In this document: one piece after another, positions 1 through 11,064 of the stretch
Position numbering within the stretch: the first letter of the stretch is position 1
Layout: every line of letters starts with the position of its first letter
Assembly (NCBI GenBank): GCA_020536535.1
Contig: JAHLWZ010000672.1
Span: 65,180 to 129,179 of the forward strand
Source of the DNA: Pelomyxa schiedti
Lineage: Eukaryota > Evosea > Pelobiontida > Pelomyxidae
Reading direction: 5' to 3'
DNA: 64,000 nt
Translations under genes and position numbers: made by a program
The notes under the pieces: generated by a model
Databases searched by the model: none
Told to the model about the DNA's origin: nothing
The model's input: only the letters and a program-made list of their open reading frames with translations

Positions 1-147
1 TTCTATGCCTTTGCTGATCCTGAAATGTGGTTAGGTATATCCCCATCCTCCAGTTACTCAAAACTATATAACCCAATATAATTTGCAGTAGCACTAACAG
101 ACACTAACTAACAACCAATATATCAAGGCGACTACTGCTATGACTGC

Positions 148-744
148 ATGCTCAATACAATGAAGACCCACTTGGCCAAGGACAACTTCATGCTGTGCCT
201 GATATTTCGCGGAAACTTGGGCACGGACCTACCGCCGTACCTGAGCCCGGGCGATTTCGACGAAATCAAAGGTTCGCTTGACCGAACCGTTGCGCGCGAT
301 TCTGTGAACGGCGATCTGATACAGCACCTGTGGTCGTGCGACGCCGGGACTTACACCAAGTTCAGCTTCAGTGACGTGCCAAGCTTCATTGGCCAACAGG
401 CGTTCGAGAGGCTCCTGGGCGGCATAATTCACGCCGGTGAGGACGGCGCCAGATTCTGCATCAGGCTATTCCTAAGTGGCCAAAGGGTCCCTACTAAGTA
501 CACAACCCCAATCACGTCCACATCAGCCTCTGCTACAACAACAACTACGACTGCAGCTGCACAAACCTGTTCCACAGCTGATGGGACTGAAAATACTACA
601 ACGACTACCTCTGGGACTGCTGCTGCTGAGACTCTCGAGGGTTGGTTGGAATTGGACGAGGCATTGGCCGATCACCTGTCTCTGATCGACAGGGCTTTTG
701 CTTACAGATTCTACGTTGGCACGATAAGGAAGCCACACTTTTGA
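148..744 (+). CDS. hypothetical protein, single exon
   Basis: This is a 198-residue open frame from an ATG to a TGA with no sign of an intron, and I do not recognise it. The first ~115 residues look globular, with mixed hydrophobic and charged segments and a few cysteines. Residues ~118-160 are a Thr/Ala/Ser-rich low-complexity linker, and the last ~40 residues return to ordered-looking sequence ending in a basic tail. There is no signal peptide and no obvious membrane segment. An overlapping ATG at position 140 opens only a seven-codon frame, so 148 is the sensible start. The globular-linker-globular composition is common in this window (compare the aminotransferase and ProRS extensions), which supports a real gene, but no function can be given. 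Confidence 0.5.
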   Translation: MLNTMKTHLAKDNFMLCLIFRGNLGTDLPPYLSPGDFDEIKGSLDRTVARDSVNGDLIQHLWSCDAGTYTKFSFSDVPSFIGQQAFERLLGGIIHAGEDGARFCIRLFLSGQRVPTKYTTPITSTSASATTTTTTAAAQTCSTADGTENTTTTTSGTAAAETLEGWLELDEALADHLSLIDRAFAYRFYVGTIRKPHF

Positions 745-917
745 AGTGGGACGTGGAACGCCATGGCATCAGTTCCCTGCCTCGAAAAAAAACACAAGAA
801 AAAAAGCGATCTTGATCTGTTATTTTTTTTGCGTTTCAAGGGTCATAAAAACTAAAAAAAATAAATAACGTGAGGGGACGTTGCTGTCCGTACAGAGCCG
901 GTTTACCGTAAACGAAA

Positions 918-3900
918 ATGTCGCGACCACGAGGTGAGGATTTAATGTATTGGTTATTGTTTCCCACGCTTGCAACAAACTGACGCCTTACCATTTAGAA
1001 CCAGTTGAGTTTTGTTTTCTCTCACTATTGAGCATGGGTTGTTATTTTGAAATAAGCTTACAGTGGTTAAGGTTAAAATCCTCTCACTTGAAGAACAATC
1101 TGCACTAGAAGTGAAAAAAAGAGCTTCCATGCAGCAGGAAACTCTCAGATTGCACCAACAACAACTTTCAATGGTGCGCCCATCCTTTACCCGGTTGGTT
1201 GCACTGACTCTTTTCAAAACAATAGGTGCAACCACTTGAGCCACAGGAAGGTAAAGAGCAAGCTGCTCTTGAAGAAGTCTCCCTTGAGGTCTGTGACCAG
1301 TTGGAACGTATGCCCTCTGATGTTTGTGCTGCGTTTTCCAAGTTGCAAACATTTGCCCGAGAGTACGTGGTTGTTCACCATTGTATCATACAAACTACTC
1401 CTGCAGGGTGAACTTCCGTATTCCCACTCCAGAGGTTGTAGTGGTTGGACCTCAAGGCTATGGAAAATCCTCTCTCCTTGAAGCCTTCTTTGGCCACTCT
1501 TTGTTTTTGGGTACAATGTCAAAGTTGTTACTTGTGTTATTGAACAACCCACAAAAATCAAGCTGAAAAAACCAGCCGAGTGCTGCAGATCAACGTTGTG
1601 AATAACCAGGAGTGTGACACGCCGAAGTGTCTGTTAAAGCGAGACACCCTCTTGAAAGAATATGATGCTGATATCGAGGTCTCAGTAGCTGATCTCCCAG
1701 CACAAATTTCTGCCAGAAGCAAGGTTCAACATTGTCTTAGTGAGTGTTATTAATGAAAGCCATCCTAGGTGGTCAACGAAGAACCAATTGTTCTCCAGTA
1801 CGAACATAAAAGTCTTCCAAATATGACTATTTTTGACACCCCTGGTCTTTTACTTGACCCCAGTGATCCACAATCCAAACAAGTGGAAGAAACTGTGTCC
1901 AAGGTGCTTCTATTTTCCTTCCTTTCCTTGTTTAAATTCCTCCAAGTGGATTCAACCAAACCACCGCTTCATTGTACTTGTGCGCCCCAGCTCTGATGCC
2001 ACAATTCCAGTAACCTATGATTACGTGCTAGATTTCGTTAAATGCAGTGACCCAGAACTCACTCGCACAACAATTGTTTACACCCACTTTTTTGCACAAC
2101 TACAGGTTTGAAGCCTTTAGGGTGATTGGTTGTTTAATCTTTTATCAGATGTTTCAAACAACGAAATCAGTCAACAAATATCTTGCTTGTGTCATGCCCG
2201 GCATAGAGTCTTTCTTTGTTACTCTTCCGCCATCTTCCCTGCTCCATACCATTACCGATCCAGATAGCTTCTCAAAGCTCCTCTTGCAGGCGAACCGCCG
2301 TGACCTGCAGTATTTGGAGTCGTTGCACTTCAATCAACAGTACCTTTCACTCTATCCCGACTGTTATCTTCTCATTTACTAGATACCAACACCACGTTGG
2401 TGTCCCAGCGTTCAGCAAACATCTGCTGGACCGTATCTGGAAATCATATAACGACAACATTCCAAGTGTTTTAAAACACTTGAAGCAAAAGAAAATCGAG
2501 TCGCAGAAGTTGCTTGACCAGCTTCACTCGGAGATGGATACCTTCAATACTTCGTACTTGCGTGTCCTTGCCACTAACCACATTGTTGATGTATTGAAGG
2601 TCGTCTCCTACAGTTTTTATTCACTCTCGTTTACAACTTTTCAGATTATAGAAAGACTTCTTACTGGAACTGCGGAAGGAAATCCAGGGGTTTGGGGTCA
2701 GACACTCGATCAAGAAAAAGCTGAAAGCAATAGTATTTCCTACCCTTGACAAGGATTTTGTTTTGTTTAGTCCTTCCACAGCGGGAGTCTGGGTTGACTC
2801 ACAAGGAATCCCTATGACTGTTGAGGAGAATTGGGATGTTAAATTCCCTCAGAACAAAGTATATGGAGGACAGCAGCTTGAGAGACTTTTCTCGGGTATT
2901 TTTTCCCCCTCACTTGTGCAACAATGTGACGGTCTCCAGAATTTAAGGCTGTTTCTACTAATTTGAACATTGAATACGTCACCAGTGACGATGTTATCAG
3001 TGGCAGTGGTTTGCATAGTATACCCAATAACCTTTGGGCGGTGAGGATAGTTTTTTCTCGTATAGCGGCACTAATTTCATTCAAAGGCCTGCGACTTGGC
3101 ACGGCAAAAATCGGAAAGCACATTTGCACCTCTCATCGATCATCTCACAGAGCGTGCAACATACATTGTAACCAGACTGTATGACATTGCTGAACAAATA
3201 ACTCTCAGTCCCAAGAAAAAAGCAACCAGACCACGGTATCCCTTAGCGGGAGGGAGGGGAAGTATTTTAACGCACTAACCTGCCAACCAGTGCGGCAATT
3301 GAACAGTACCCCTATTTCGTGCATCATTGCAAGGTAATAATGTGTAAATAAAAAGTTCTTGTATCAACTTATTGCAGGACTTGTACACAGAATTCGTAGA
3401 ATCACAGGCACAAAATTGCAAACAAAAATGCTTGGAAGAATTCTACCCCTCTAAGGTTAAAAGTACAACAATGCCTTTTGTTCCACACTAACTTCAATAG
3501 ACCGTGTACTGGGACTTGACCGAGTACCTCTTTCGCTCCGTTTTTTTTTCTTTCATTCATTTCGTATATAGGAGTAATAAAGTGGAATCCAATGAAGATG
3601 TTGTTGAACTAACGAAATCTCTGTTTGAGAAGATCAAAGCAAGGATGACCCGCAATATCTTGCTGAAGTTCTTGAATTTCTTCTTCCTTCCCCTTCAGTC
3701 AGAGCTATGGACCCAGTTACACAGCAAGGCATTCCACTGCATTTATTCCTGCATGCTCTCACTCAACAACAGATCAATGGCCTCCCAGATAAGTCGCTGG
3801 AAGATTTATTTGAAGTCGGAGCCATGAGGGACAAGATGTTTGAGGAGGAGAGGAAACTGCGTATCACAATTCGGGAGTGCGACGAGAAAGGTACCATCAA

Positions 3901-3994
3901 AGAACCGTTCCCCATCCTTCGAATTCCTAACAACGTGAACTTATCCAGAGAGTGTTTTCCTCGAGGCCGCAGTTCAATTCTCTCACCCAACTGA
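918..3994 (+). CDS. dynamin-related GTPase, DRP5/ARC5-like
   Basis: A multi-exon gene for a large dynamin-family GTPase that would act in membrane fission or cytokinesis. Exon 1 is only MSRPR plus one base, followed by a coiled-coil-like Gln/Glu-rich N-terminus. The P-loop GPQGYGKS lies near 1445-1470 and the switch-2 DTPG near 1835. Downstream, the order of segments follows plant ARC5/DRP5B: the DPELTRT stretch (~2050), a stalk region around 2400-2600, the VYGGQQLERLF segment (~2855), and a GED-like C-terminal helix region (~3710-3900). At least nine short introns are needed. The G4 motif expected as TKLD is not clean: depending on splicing near 2076-2150 the protein reads TTKS there, without the Asp. 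In organisms without plastids DRP5-type proteins are known in cell division (for example Dictyostelium dlp genes), and I infer that role here. The stop sits before a T-rich gap leading to the zinc-finger gene. Confidence 0.8.
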
Positions 3995-4189
3995 GGAAGA
4001 ACCGGAAGCAGATGCAGATCCGGACTCTGCCACGTCTGACTCGTGAGAGGAAACTCGTTCTCGCCATCAAGAGATAAAACTTTTGTTTTTCTTCGCAGTT
4101 GCTAGTTTCTTACTATTACCGTTTTCGAGGTTTCGGCCTGCCAAAAGTGTTAAAAAAAACACCATCAGAGTTTCTACCGTAGATCTACC

Positions 4190-6431
4190 ATGCAAGCAAC
4201 ACACATGGCCGAGGAGCTCACAATGTCGCAAAAGATTGCAGAGTTGTGTCAAGATGTTGCGATCTTACGACATGCACTCAGCGTACACTCCACCATGAAC
4301 AATACCGACTTTGTGACGTCCGACACCGTACCACCATCGTCTCTCATCCAGCCAGAGCAGCATCATTCTCAAGATCTGCAGTTCAGTTTGTACACGGCGT
4401 CACGTGCCGCGACCGAAATGATAGTGTCTCCCGAGAGTTCCAGCTGTGGGACATCTCCATCTCTGTCTGACAGTTCCCGTTCTCCTCACAAACACTGGCC
4501 AAACTGCGATGTGGAATTTTACGGCACGTATACAGAAAAGCGGAATGCCACTGCGAGGCACCTTCAATTCGAGTCGAGTTCGAAGGAGATTTCAGCACCA
4601 CCTGCACAGCACCCTGTTGTACATTCTGGAACCAAACGGGCCCGTAAATACACTTCACAGTCATTTCTATACTCGGAAGAAACCGCAAAGCAAACTCCAA
4701 CCGAGTCGCAGCACTCACTCCCAGCGATAACAACACCAACAACGCACGCAGTTCAAAAAGCACGAAGGTTCAGCCGGAGAGAGCTTTTGCTCATAAAGTC
4801 AATACACATTCACAAGAGGCAGCTTATCATCAAAATGGGGAAGATGCAAACAAAAAAGCAACAAACCCTTCAAGAACTCACAGAAGACCAACATAAAGGC
4901 CCTCAAGAAATTGTCCCACCTTCAAATGAAATTGACGACCAAGGAGCAGCACAACAATCAACGGTTGGCTCTTCAGCAGAATCACCAGCACCTGCCAGCG
5001 GCACTCGTGCATTCACCAACAAGAGAGTGTGGATCTTACAAAACACTGCTGATGACAGTACGTCAGCGCGACCACCTTGCCCCAAACACTTCCGTGCCTC
5101 ACAGCACTCCCACAACAACTCCACAGAAGTGCGCAATTTGAAAGACCCAAGCCATGCATATCGTTCCAACAACCATGCTACACCATTTCCCATTGAACAA
5201 TCTTCATACAGAACCCCACATCGCAATGTGTCACGAGTTTTTATAAATGACAGCAAACCTTCCTCATGTTCTTCAAGCTCAAAGCAATCTCGAAAAGCAG
5301 CCAAGTAAGTGCTCTATCGTTTGCTTGCTATCTTTCTCACAGTCACCCAGTGACAGCTTGCGCAAAAGTGTCAGACGCACCAAGAAAGAGTGCTCCTTCT
5401 TCAATTTAGGTTTTCACCTTTCCTCCCATTTCAGAAATAGAAATAACCCTCTGCTTGCAGGCAAATGCACCGCTCCCAACTGCAAGTTTGCACATAACCC
5501 CTTGAAAGTGAGAATCTGCAAGCAGTTCCTTGCCGGCAAAGTGTGTGCTGATCCAGAATGCAAACTGAGGCACGAAGCTGACCCTCACATGATGCCTGCA
5601 TGCAGCTTTTTCTTGAAAGGGGTATAGCCTCCCCTTTTTCATATGTTCATTTCCTGACTTTCCTTCCCCTTGAAAGTGTTGTGTGCGGACCAACTGCCCA
5701 TTTTTACATGTGAAATTGCCTGTGACTACCCCGGCCTGCGCGGACTTCCTTGCTGGGTTTTGCCCCCGAGGAGCGGATTGTGACCTGCAACATTCTTTCA
5801 TCTGCGTGGAATGGTTATGCACTGGAAGGTTTCCTTTCCCCCCCGCCACTTCAATATTACATGAATTTGTTGTGTCTGTGCATATGTGGCAATTTGCATT
5901 TGGGCCTCCCCTTCTAAAGTACACTTGAACGCTTCAGAAGGAAGCCAAGCCAATTGCTTCAGAACACCGCCTTCTGTGTGAGGGATGGGGGATTTGCTGA
6001 CATACTTGTAACACAATGAATATTTCAAATTGGCAGTTGCACACAGCCGGAATGCAAGCTGAGGCACCAATTGCTGTTGTCAAAGCATCCCACGAGCGGA
6101 GGAACAGACTCTGAAGCCGAAGAAAGTGACAAGAACAACTCCACAACTGACCCCTACTCCTTCTCTCCCTCTCCCGTTCCTGAGGCTACAGCCGACGACG
6201 AAGCTGACGAGCAAGGTACCTTGCACACTGGAGTACCACCCTCACCATCACCCTCACCTTATCCATCCCTCCTCTCTCTTTTGGTTTGATGTGTTCCGTT
6301 TTGTTTTGTTTGTGCTTGTTTGCCTCCACCTTCCACACTCACCGTACCAACAACAAACACCCGAACCTCCCGAGGGGAATACTGTGGAGTTCCAACAACA
6401 AGGAAAAAAATGTTTTTTCGCCTTTACGTAA
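4190..6431 (+). CDS. CCCH zinc-finger protein, ZC3H3/Smicl-like
   Basis: The first exon (4190-~5305) encodes ~370 residues of Ser/Thr/Gln/His-rich, probably disordered sequence. After a gtaagt donor come short exons carrying closely spaced CCCH fingers: CSFFNLGKCTAPNCKFAH (5390-5495), CKQFLAGKVCADPECKLRH (~5520-5576), CSFFLKG then C-x3-C-x3-H (5600-5710), CADFLAGFCPRGADCDLQH (~5740-5796), and a last partial finger CTQPECKLRH (~6040-6066). The run of linked fingers, each with a (C)xxFLxG core, is that of ZC3H3, a nuclear RNA-binding protein tied to 3'-end processing, polyadenylation and mRNA export/decay. An acidic Ser-rich tail follows. The last splice is unresolved: the protein may stop at 6289 or continue through another intron to about 6431. 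Confidence 0.72.
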
Positions 6432-6519
6432 AGCAATAAAAAGCAAACTGGTTTTTTTTTTGTAATGGCAAGAATTCTATCCATGGAGGAAAACACTACA
6501 CACAATCCTCAGAAACTCC

Positions 6520-7950
6520 TCAAAATTGTTGCGCTCCTTCTGGTTGTGTGGTTGAAGTTGTTGTGGTGGTAGCAGTAGAAGTATTTAGCTCAACTAGAGA
6601 TGGGATAGTAGCTTGTCTGTTCCTTTGAAAAGAGTCCAAGAGGATTGAATAAGAGTGCACTAGGATGGAAGTTATTTGTTGCTCTTTGCCGGGTCGAAGG
6701 GTAGGGGCACTACCACCAACATATGTGGCCAGAACCTTAGTTACAATGAAGCCACGGACTCCGCGTAGAACGTTGCTGATTCTTTCCGCTTCGCACCTCT
6801 TTACAGCCTCGTCAATAGTAATTCGGATATCTCGAATAACGGAAGGATGAACATAGGGCTCCTCATGATCAATCTTTGTTGGGTCCAGTTGGTCATCATG
6901 TGGTCCCGCTGAAGTTGAACTTGGTGCAGCAGTGGGATGAAGGTCACTGGCACTGCTCGCTGGGGCCATCCTCGAGGCGTGCAAGAGGACTGAAGCCTGC
7001 AAGATGATCGACGTTATTTGCTGCTCATATAGAGGCGGAGGCGTGGCATTGTCCCCCACATATGAGGCCAGAACCTTGGCGATAAAACGACTCCGCACTC
7101 CCCGTAGAAGATTGCATATCTTTTCACCATCACCCCTCACAACAGCGTCGTCTACAGTATTTCTGATGTCAGTAACTATTGAACGTACATAGACCTCTTC
7201 AGTGCGATCATCAGCCACTGTGGCTGGGTTGTTCACTTGTAGAGCATGTGAGTCAGTGGAGCTTGCTATTGGTGCTCCATTGGGAGACGCCACATTGAGT
7301 GAAGTAGGGTTCGCCTTTACAGGAGTTGTTTGATTGTAGGTAGCACCAGGGTTCGACAAATTCACCGCGTTCTGTTGACCATTCCCAACGAGACCACCGC
7401 CAAATCCCACCACATTGCCATTGTGTTGAGGGTACTTGGCGGGCGCTGTGTGATTGTAGGAGACACCAGGGTGTGGCACCTCACGCCTCTCGTAGCAATA
7501 CACATTTTCCTTGACACCACCGTTCCAAACTAGACCACCAGGTGCCACAACATCGTGGTTGTACGGAGGGTATTGGACGTAGGGGGGGTGCTGAGGGTTG
7601 CACTGGGAGCGATGCCTATTAGAGTGACCGCGTGGTTGGGAGTAATTTGTTGTGGCGCTCCTCCCAGAGGCGGGCAGAGGAAGGAGGCCAGAGTGCGGCG
7701 GAGGGCGCGAAAACTCTGGAGAGCGGTTGTAATTCTGTGTTGTATACTGCGGAATTTGTTGTTGGTAACAGGGAGGTGGGCTTAGCTCATTGTGCTGGTT
7801 GTGAGTTTGTGTGGTATGCTGCTGCGGTACTTGTGGTTGGTAATACGGCAGCGGCAGCTGCTGTTGCAGTTGCAGATTGTAAAGTTGAGAGACTTGTTGT
7901 GACTGCTGCGTCTGATTTGACGGTAATCTGGGATCGTACTGGCTTGCCAT
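6520..7950 (-). CDS. Gln/Pro/Tyr-rich protein with two copies of an unknown ~75-residue domain
   Basis: A 476-residue frame without introns. Residues 1-~110 are Gln/Pro/Tyr/His-rich and prion-like, and residues ~110-250 are Asn/Gly/Pro-rich. Two homologous blocks follow, at about residues 253-327 and 364-440. Each begins YV-(x)-SIV/SVI-(x)-DIR-(x)-T and contains NLLRGVR or NVLRGVR, then KVLASYVG or KVLATYVG, then EQQITSI and a hydrophobic helix. Both blocks look all-helical with conserved Arg, Gly and Gln positions. I do not recognise the domain; the helical repeat with an LRGVR core could be a small protein-protein module. The linker between the blocks is Ser/Ala/Pro-rich. The ATG is the first in frame and lies ~100 bp downstream of a poly-A run. 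The lack of introns sets it apart from most neighbours. It is convergent with the zinc-finger gene. Confidence 0.7.
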   Translation of the reverse strand: MASQYDPRLPSNQTQQSQQVSQLYNLQLQQQLPLPYYQPQVPQQHTTQTHNQHNELSPPPCYQQQIPQYTTQNYNRSPEFSRPPPHSGLLPLPASGRSATTNYSQPRGHSNRHRSQCNPQHPPYVQYPPYNHDVVAPGGLVWNGGVKENVYCYERREVPHPGVSYNHTAPAKYPQHNGNVVGFGGGLVGNGQQNAVNLSNPGATYNQTTPVKANPTSLNVASPNGAPIASSTDSHALQVNNPATVADDRTEEVYVRSIVTDIRNTVDDAVVRGDGEKICNLLRGVRSRFIAKVLASYVGDNATPPPLYEQQITSIILQASVLLHASRMAPASSASDLHPTAAPSSTSAGPHDDQLDPTKIDHEEPYVHPSVIRDIRITIDEAVKRCEAERISNVLRGVRGFIVTKVLATYVGGSAPTLRPGKEQQITSILVHSYSILLDSFQRNRQATIPSLVELNTSTATTTTTSTTQPEGAQQF

Positions 7951-8891
7951 TTGTAGGTTGTTATGGATCTAGTATGTAGTAGTGCTGTTTGTAGTGGAGT
8001 GCAAGGGGTTGTTTTGATTTTGTATAATATGAAGGAGGTCCGCTGGTCCGTTTTATAAAGAACACAAAAAAAAAAAAAAAACCGCGCGTTACATCACAAG
8101 AGTGAAACCCCGGCGCCACAAGTTTCTATTTCGCTTAGCGGTCCAGAGACCCAGACAGAAATTTTCCATGACACCCAACCGCCGTTGGAGTGGCACGTGG
8201 TGAACAAGAAAAACCAGCTAGCTTGTTTCCTTGAAATAACGTTTCGCAAAAGGAAGAGTCTTATGTCCGTTGGTGTGCGTCACACGTGGAACAACACAGC
8301 TGTGGAATAGAGGAGCTCGTATTAAATCACTGCTTTTCTTTTTCTTACTCGTCCGCTTCTTGCGAGTTGATCTCTTTTGAATTGGAAACGTGCGGGGTGG
8401 TATCCGTTGCGGTTTTAAGTAGCCTAGCAAATGCTGATGTGTCTCTGAGAATGCAGGGTGGATGTAGGATCCTCGAGATCTTTATTTTTGTCTCCGGTGT
8501 GTTATACCACCAGTGACTTACACAACGATACCGCTGTCCTGCAATCTTTTTTTGTAAGCTATGACAATGCCAGTAGACGCCAGACCAGACTTGAGCATTG
8601 TACATCTGGCATTGGCATTTGGCATTTGGCATTTGGCATTTGGCATTTGGCATTTGGCATTTGGCATTTGGCATACTGAGTGGAACCCCTGCTCTTCGTT
8701 GCCGCAATTTTCGCACTTTAGAAGTATATCATTGTATTTAACACCATTGTAGTCAGTCAAAAGTACAAAACAAAGAAATATCTGTGGCACGCTAGAGAGA
8801 GCCCAGATCTCCGTTACAGACGTTGTCAGTCAAATCTTTAAAAATTTCTTGTTGGACTCAGATCTGAAGGGAGAATATTGGCCTTGTTGAA
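7951..8891. other. gene-free stretch between divergent genes
   Basis: This 0.9 kb stretch separates the Gln-rich gene on the minus strand from the kinase gene on the plus strand and must hold both promoters. It contains a 17-base A run near 8067 and the heptanucleotide array at 8607-8674. Short open frames occur on both strands, but none has a domain, good composition or an evident splice partner. I see no RNA gene. Confidence 0.5.
8607..8674. repeat. heptanucleotide tandem repeat (TGGCATT)n
   Basis: Eight full copies of TGGCATT, flanked on each side by a six-base TGGCAT unit, run without any mismatch. The period of seven does not match a codon period, so any reading frame through it yields a seven-residue peptide repeat that is an artefact. 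It lies ~220 bp upstream of the kinase start. The perfect copies suggest recent slippage growth. Confidence 0.95.
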
Positions 8892-11064
8892 ATGACATCT
8901 CCTCTCACCCTATTTACAAATGCAACTACAAGCAGCTGCGGCACCTGGTATTTCTTCGTAACTGCATAAAGAACTTGAAATTCTTACCAATAAAAAAGGA
9001 AGGAAAGTGCAGCGTCCCACACCCCTGATCATATTCCGTCGTCTCAGCCAACCACGCAACATGTTATCAATGATGAAGTGGATTCGTCACAACATCCATT
9101 CCACTACACTACACACCAACCGGACCCATCATCAATAGCCTTTGTCACTATTTCCAGTACACCACAAATACATGAGTATAACCGCTACGGTGGCTCGTTG
9201 TGTTACGTCCCTAGTCTTACTTATGCACCACCAGTTCAACAAACAGAAGATCAAAACCACAATTTTGTTGCCCCCTCTCACACAGCTGCAACTGCGGCAG
9301 CAGTTGCTTCTTATGGCATTCCAAAAGTGGTACATGAACGGAATTCTGACGAACACCAACCAATGCCGGCTGGAGCCTACATTGTGCGTGGACTAGAGCA
9401 AATTCCTTTCAATAAGAAGGCAATCGTTTTGGCTTTCAAGCCATTTGACGTGTAAGTAAAGATTCCCCCGCCAAAGAAAAACATCCCCCCTCCCAGTCAC
9501 AATTAAAAAAATGACAAAAACCAGGTGCAAAGTTTTTAAGAGAAGGCCCATACTCGTAAAGTTCCAGACGTGTGCCGTAGCAAAACTGGCCTTGGCTCAA
9601 AAAAAATTTATGTATATGGCTACCACAAAAAACGGACCAGTCACGCAGGCCATTACACTGGAAGCTGCTCCTGCTGCTCAAATCAAAGGCAAGGGGGAAA
9701 AAAAGAGTGGCGAGCATACTGGAATACCACAGAGAATACCTGAGGGCATGGAAATCAGAGTAGGCGATATCACTGTAAATACAAATGAGTGCCTAGGCCG
9801 TGGCTCCCGTAGTACTGTATATAAAGGTGAATCAAACTTCAATATGCCCCCCATTAACTACAAAAAAAGGAACGTTGTGGGGCACTCCAGTGGCGGTAAA
9901 GGTTTTAAGTGCTTCCTCAAGTTACACCTTAAATGAAATCCGCTTATTGACGTGTGTTTATCTGTTTTTTTTTTGTTTTTTACAAAACCAAACTGCAGGA
10001 CCCTCAGACATCCAGATATTCTGCTGTTTTTTGGTACAATTATTATGTTGACTGTTGATCTCTCCTGACCTGAAAACCCATCATCAACAATCCTCACCCT
10101 AGGTGTGTGTTTTAATCCCTGTCCAATGCTGGTCTTTGAGTTGCTTCAGTGTGATCTGAACCAACTTCTGCACGAGGCTGACACCCTGCCCGAGATTATG
10201 AGAAGCCTCCTGCCAATTCCATACATGATTAAACTTAAGATTTCCATTTCTGTGGTGCGCCGGCAGGAAATGAATGCATCAATTTCCCTCTCCTCTTACC
10301 ATCAACCATTAGGCACGTGCAGTCTTGTATTTGCATTACTATGTCTTCGTTGTACACAGGTAAGTGTATATTTACTTTCCCACCACACTTCCCTCCTGCA
10401 CTTATCCCATTTTTAGAGACATTAAACCGCAAAATATACTGATTGATGAACGTGGGAATGCCAAGGTTGTTGACTTATATTCGCAACTGTATTTGATCTC
10501 ATCAGAGTTTTGTGGCAGTTGGGAGATATGGGATCATGCAGGCGCTATGATCACGCGACGAAAAGCATTTCCCCTACCGAAAAGCCGGAGGGCACATGTA
10601 TAGCAGTCCACTTTACATTATTATTGTTGCTCACAATGCCCCCCAGTAGCTTACCTTGCCCCGGAGTTGTTGCAGGAGACCAGCACGGCTTCCACACAGG
10701 CGGACGTGTATGTACAAACACAACCAAAATTGAGACTCTAACTAACTTTGGTCTCAGTTTTGCCTTCGGGGTGACATTGTGGGAGCTGTTTTATGAAACG
10801 ATTCCGTTTGGGGATATTGCCACCACGAACATCAAAGCCAGTATCATCAGGGGAGCTCACCCGCGAGCAGCGACCGTGCCACCACAGTTCCCTGGTGGAT
10901 TCCTCGCTGCCCTGGAACAGATTATCTCTTTGTGTTGGCTTCCGATTCCAAATCAGGTATGATCATGAGCAGATATCACCACTGAATTAACTCGTCATGT
11001 GCAGAGACCGGACATAGGAGTAGTGATTGACAGATTGACAGAGCTAATGTATCTCATTTATTGA
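8892..11064 (+). CDS. TKL-like protein kinase with DMG motif
   Basis: A multi-exon kinase gene. The start ATG at 8892 opens a short exon that splices (donor ~8952) into a long disordered N-terminal region. The kinase domain begins with the Gly-rich loop LGRGSRSTVYKG (~9790-9825), then VAVKV with the ATP-binding Lys (~9890), a segment LRHPDILLFFG, the hinge region FELLQCDLNQLL, and the catalytic loop HRDIKPQN split by an intron at ~10363-10418. The metal-binding triplet is DMG rather than DFG in the most consistent splice (intron ~10465-10517). The APE motif is intact (YLAPELLQ), as is ADVFAFGVTLWELF (~10700-10800). The final exon ends RPDIGVVIDRLTEL. Catalytic Lys and both Asp residues are present, so it is probably active. 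Its sequence style (FAFGVTLWEL, CW…RPDI) fits the TKL group. At least nine introns, some 35-55 nt. Confidence 0.82.

Noticed and set aside
918-3994. Reading the ARC5-like dynamin as proof of a plastid.
   Set aside because: DRP5-type dynamins occur in plastid-free amoebae, and nothing else in the window points to a plastid.
8601-8680. Peptide repeat LAFGIWH encoded by the heptanucleotide array.
   Set aside because: A product of a period-7 DNA repeat read in any frame; no gene structure around it.
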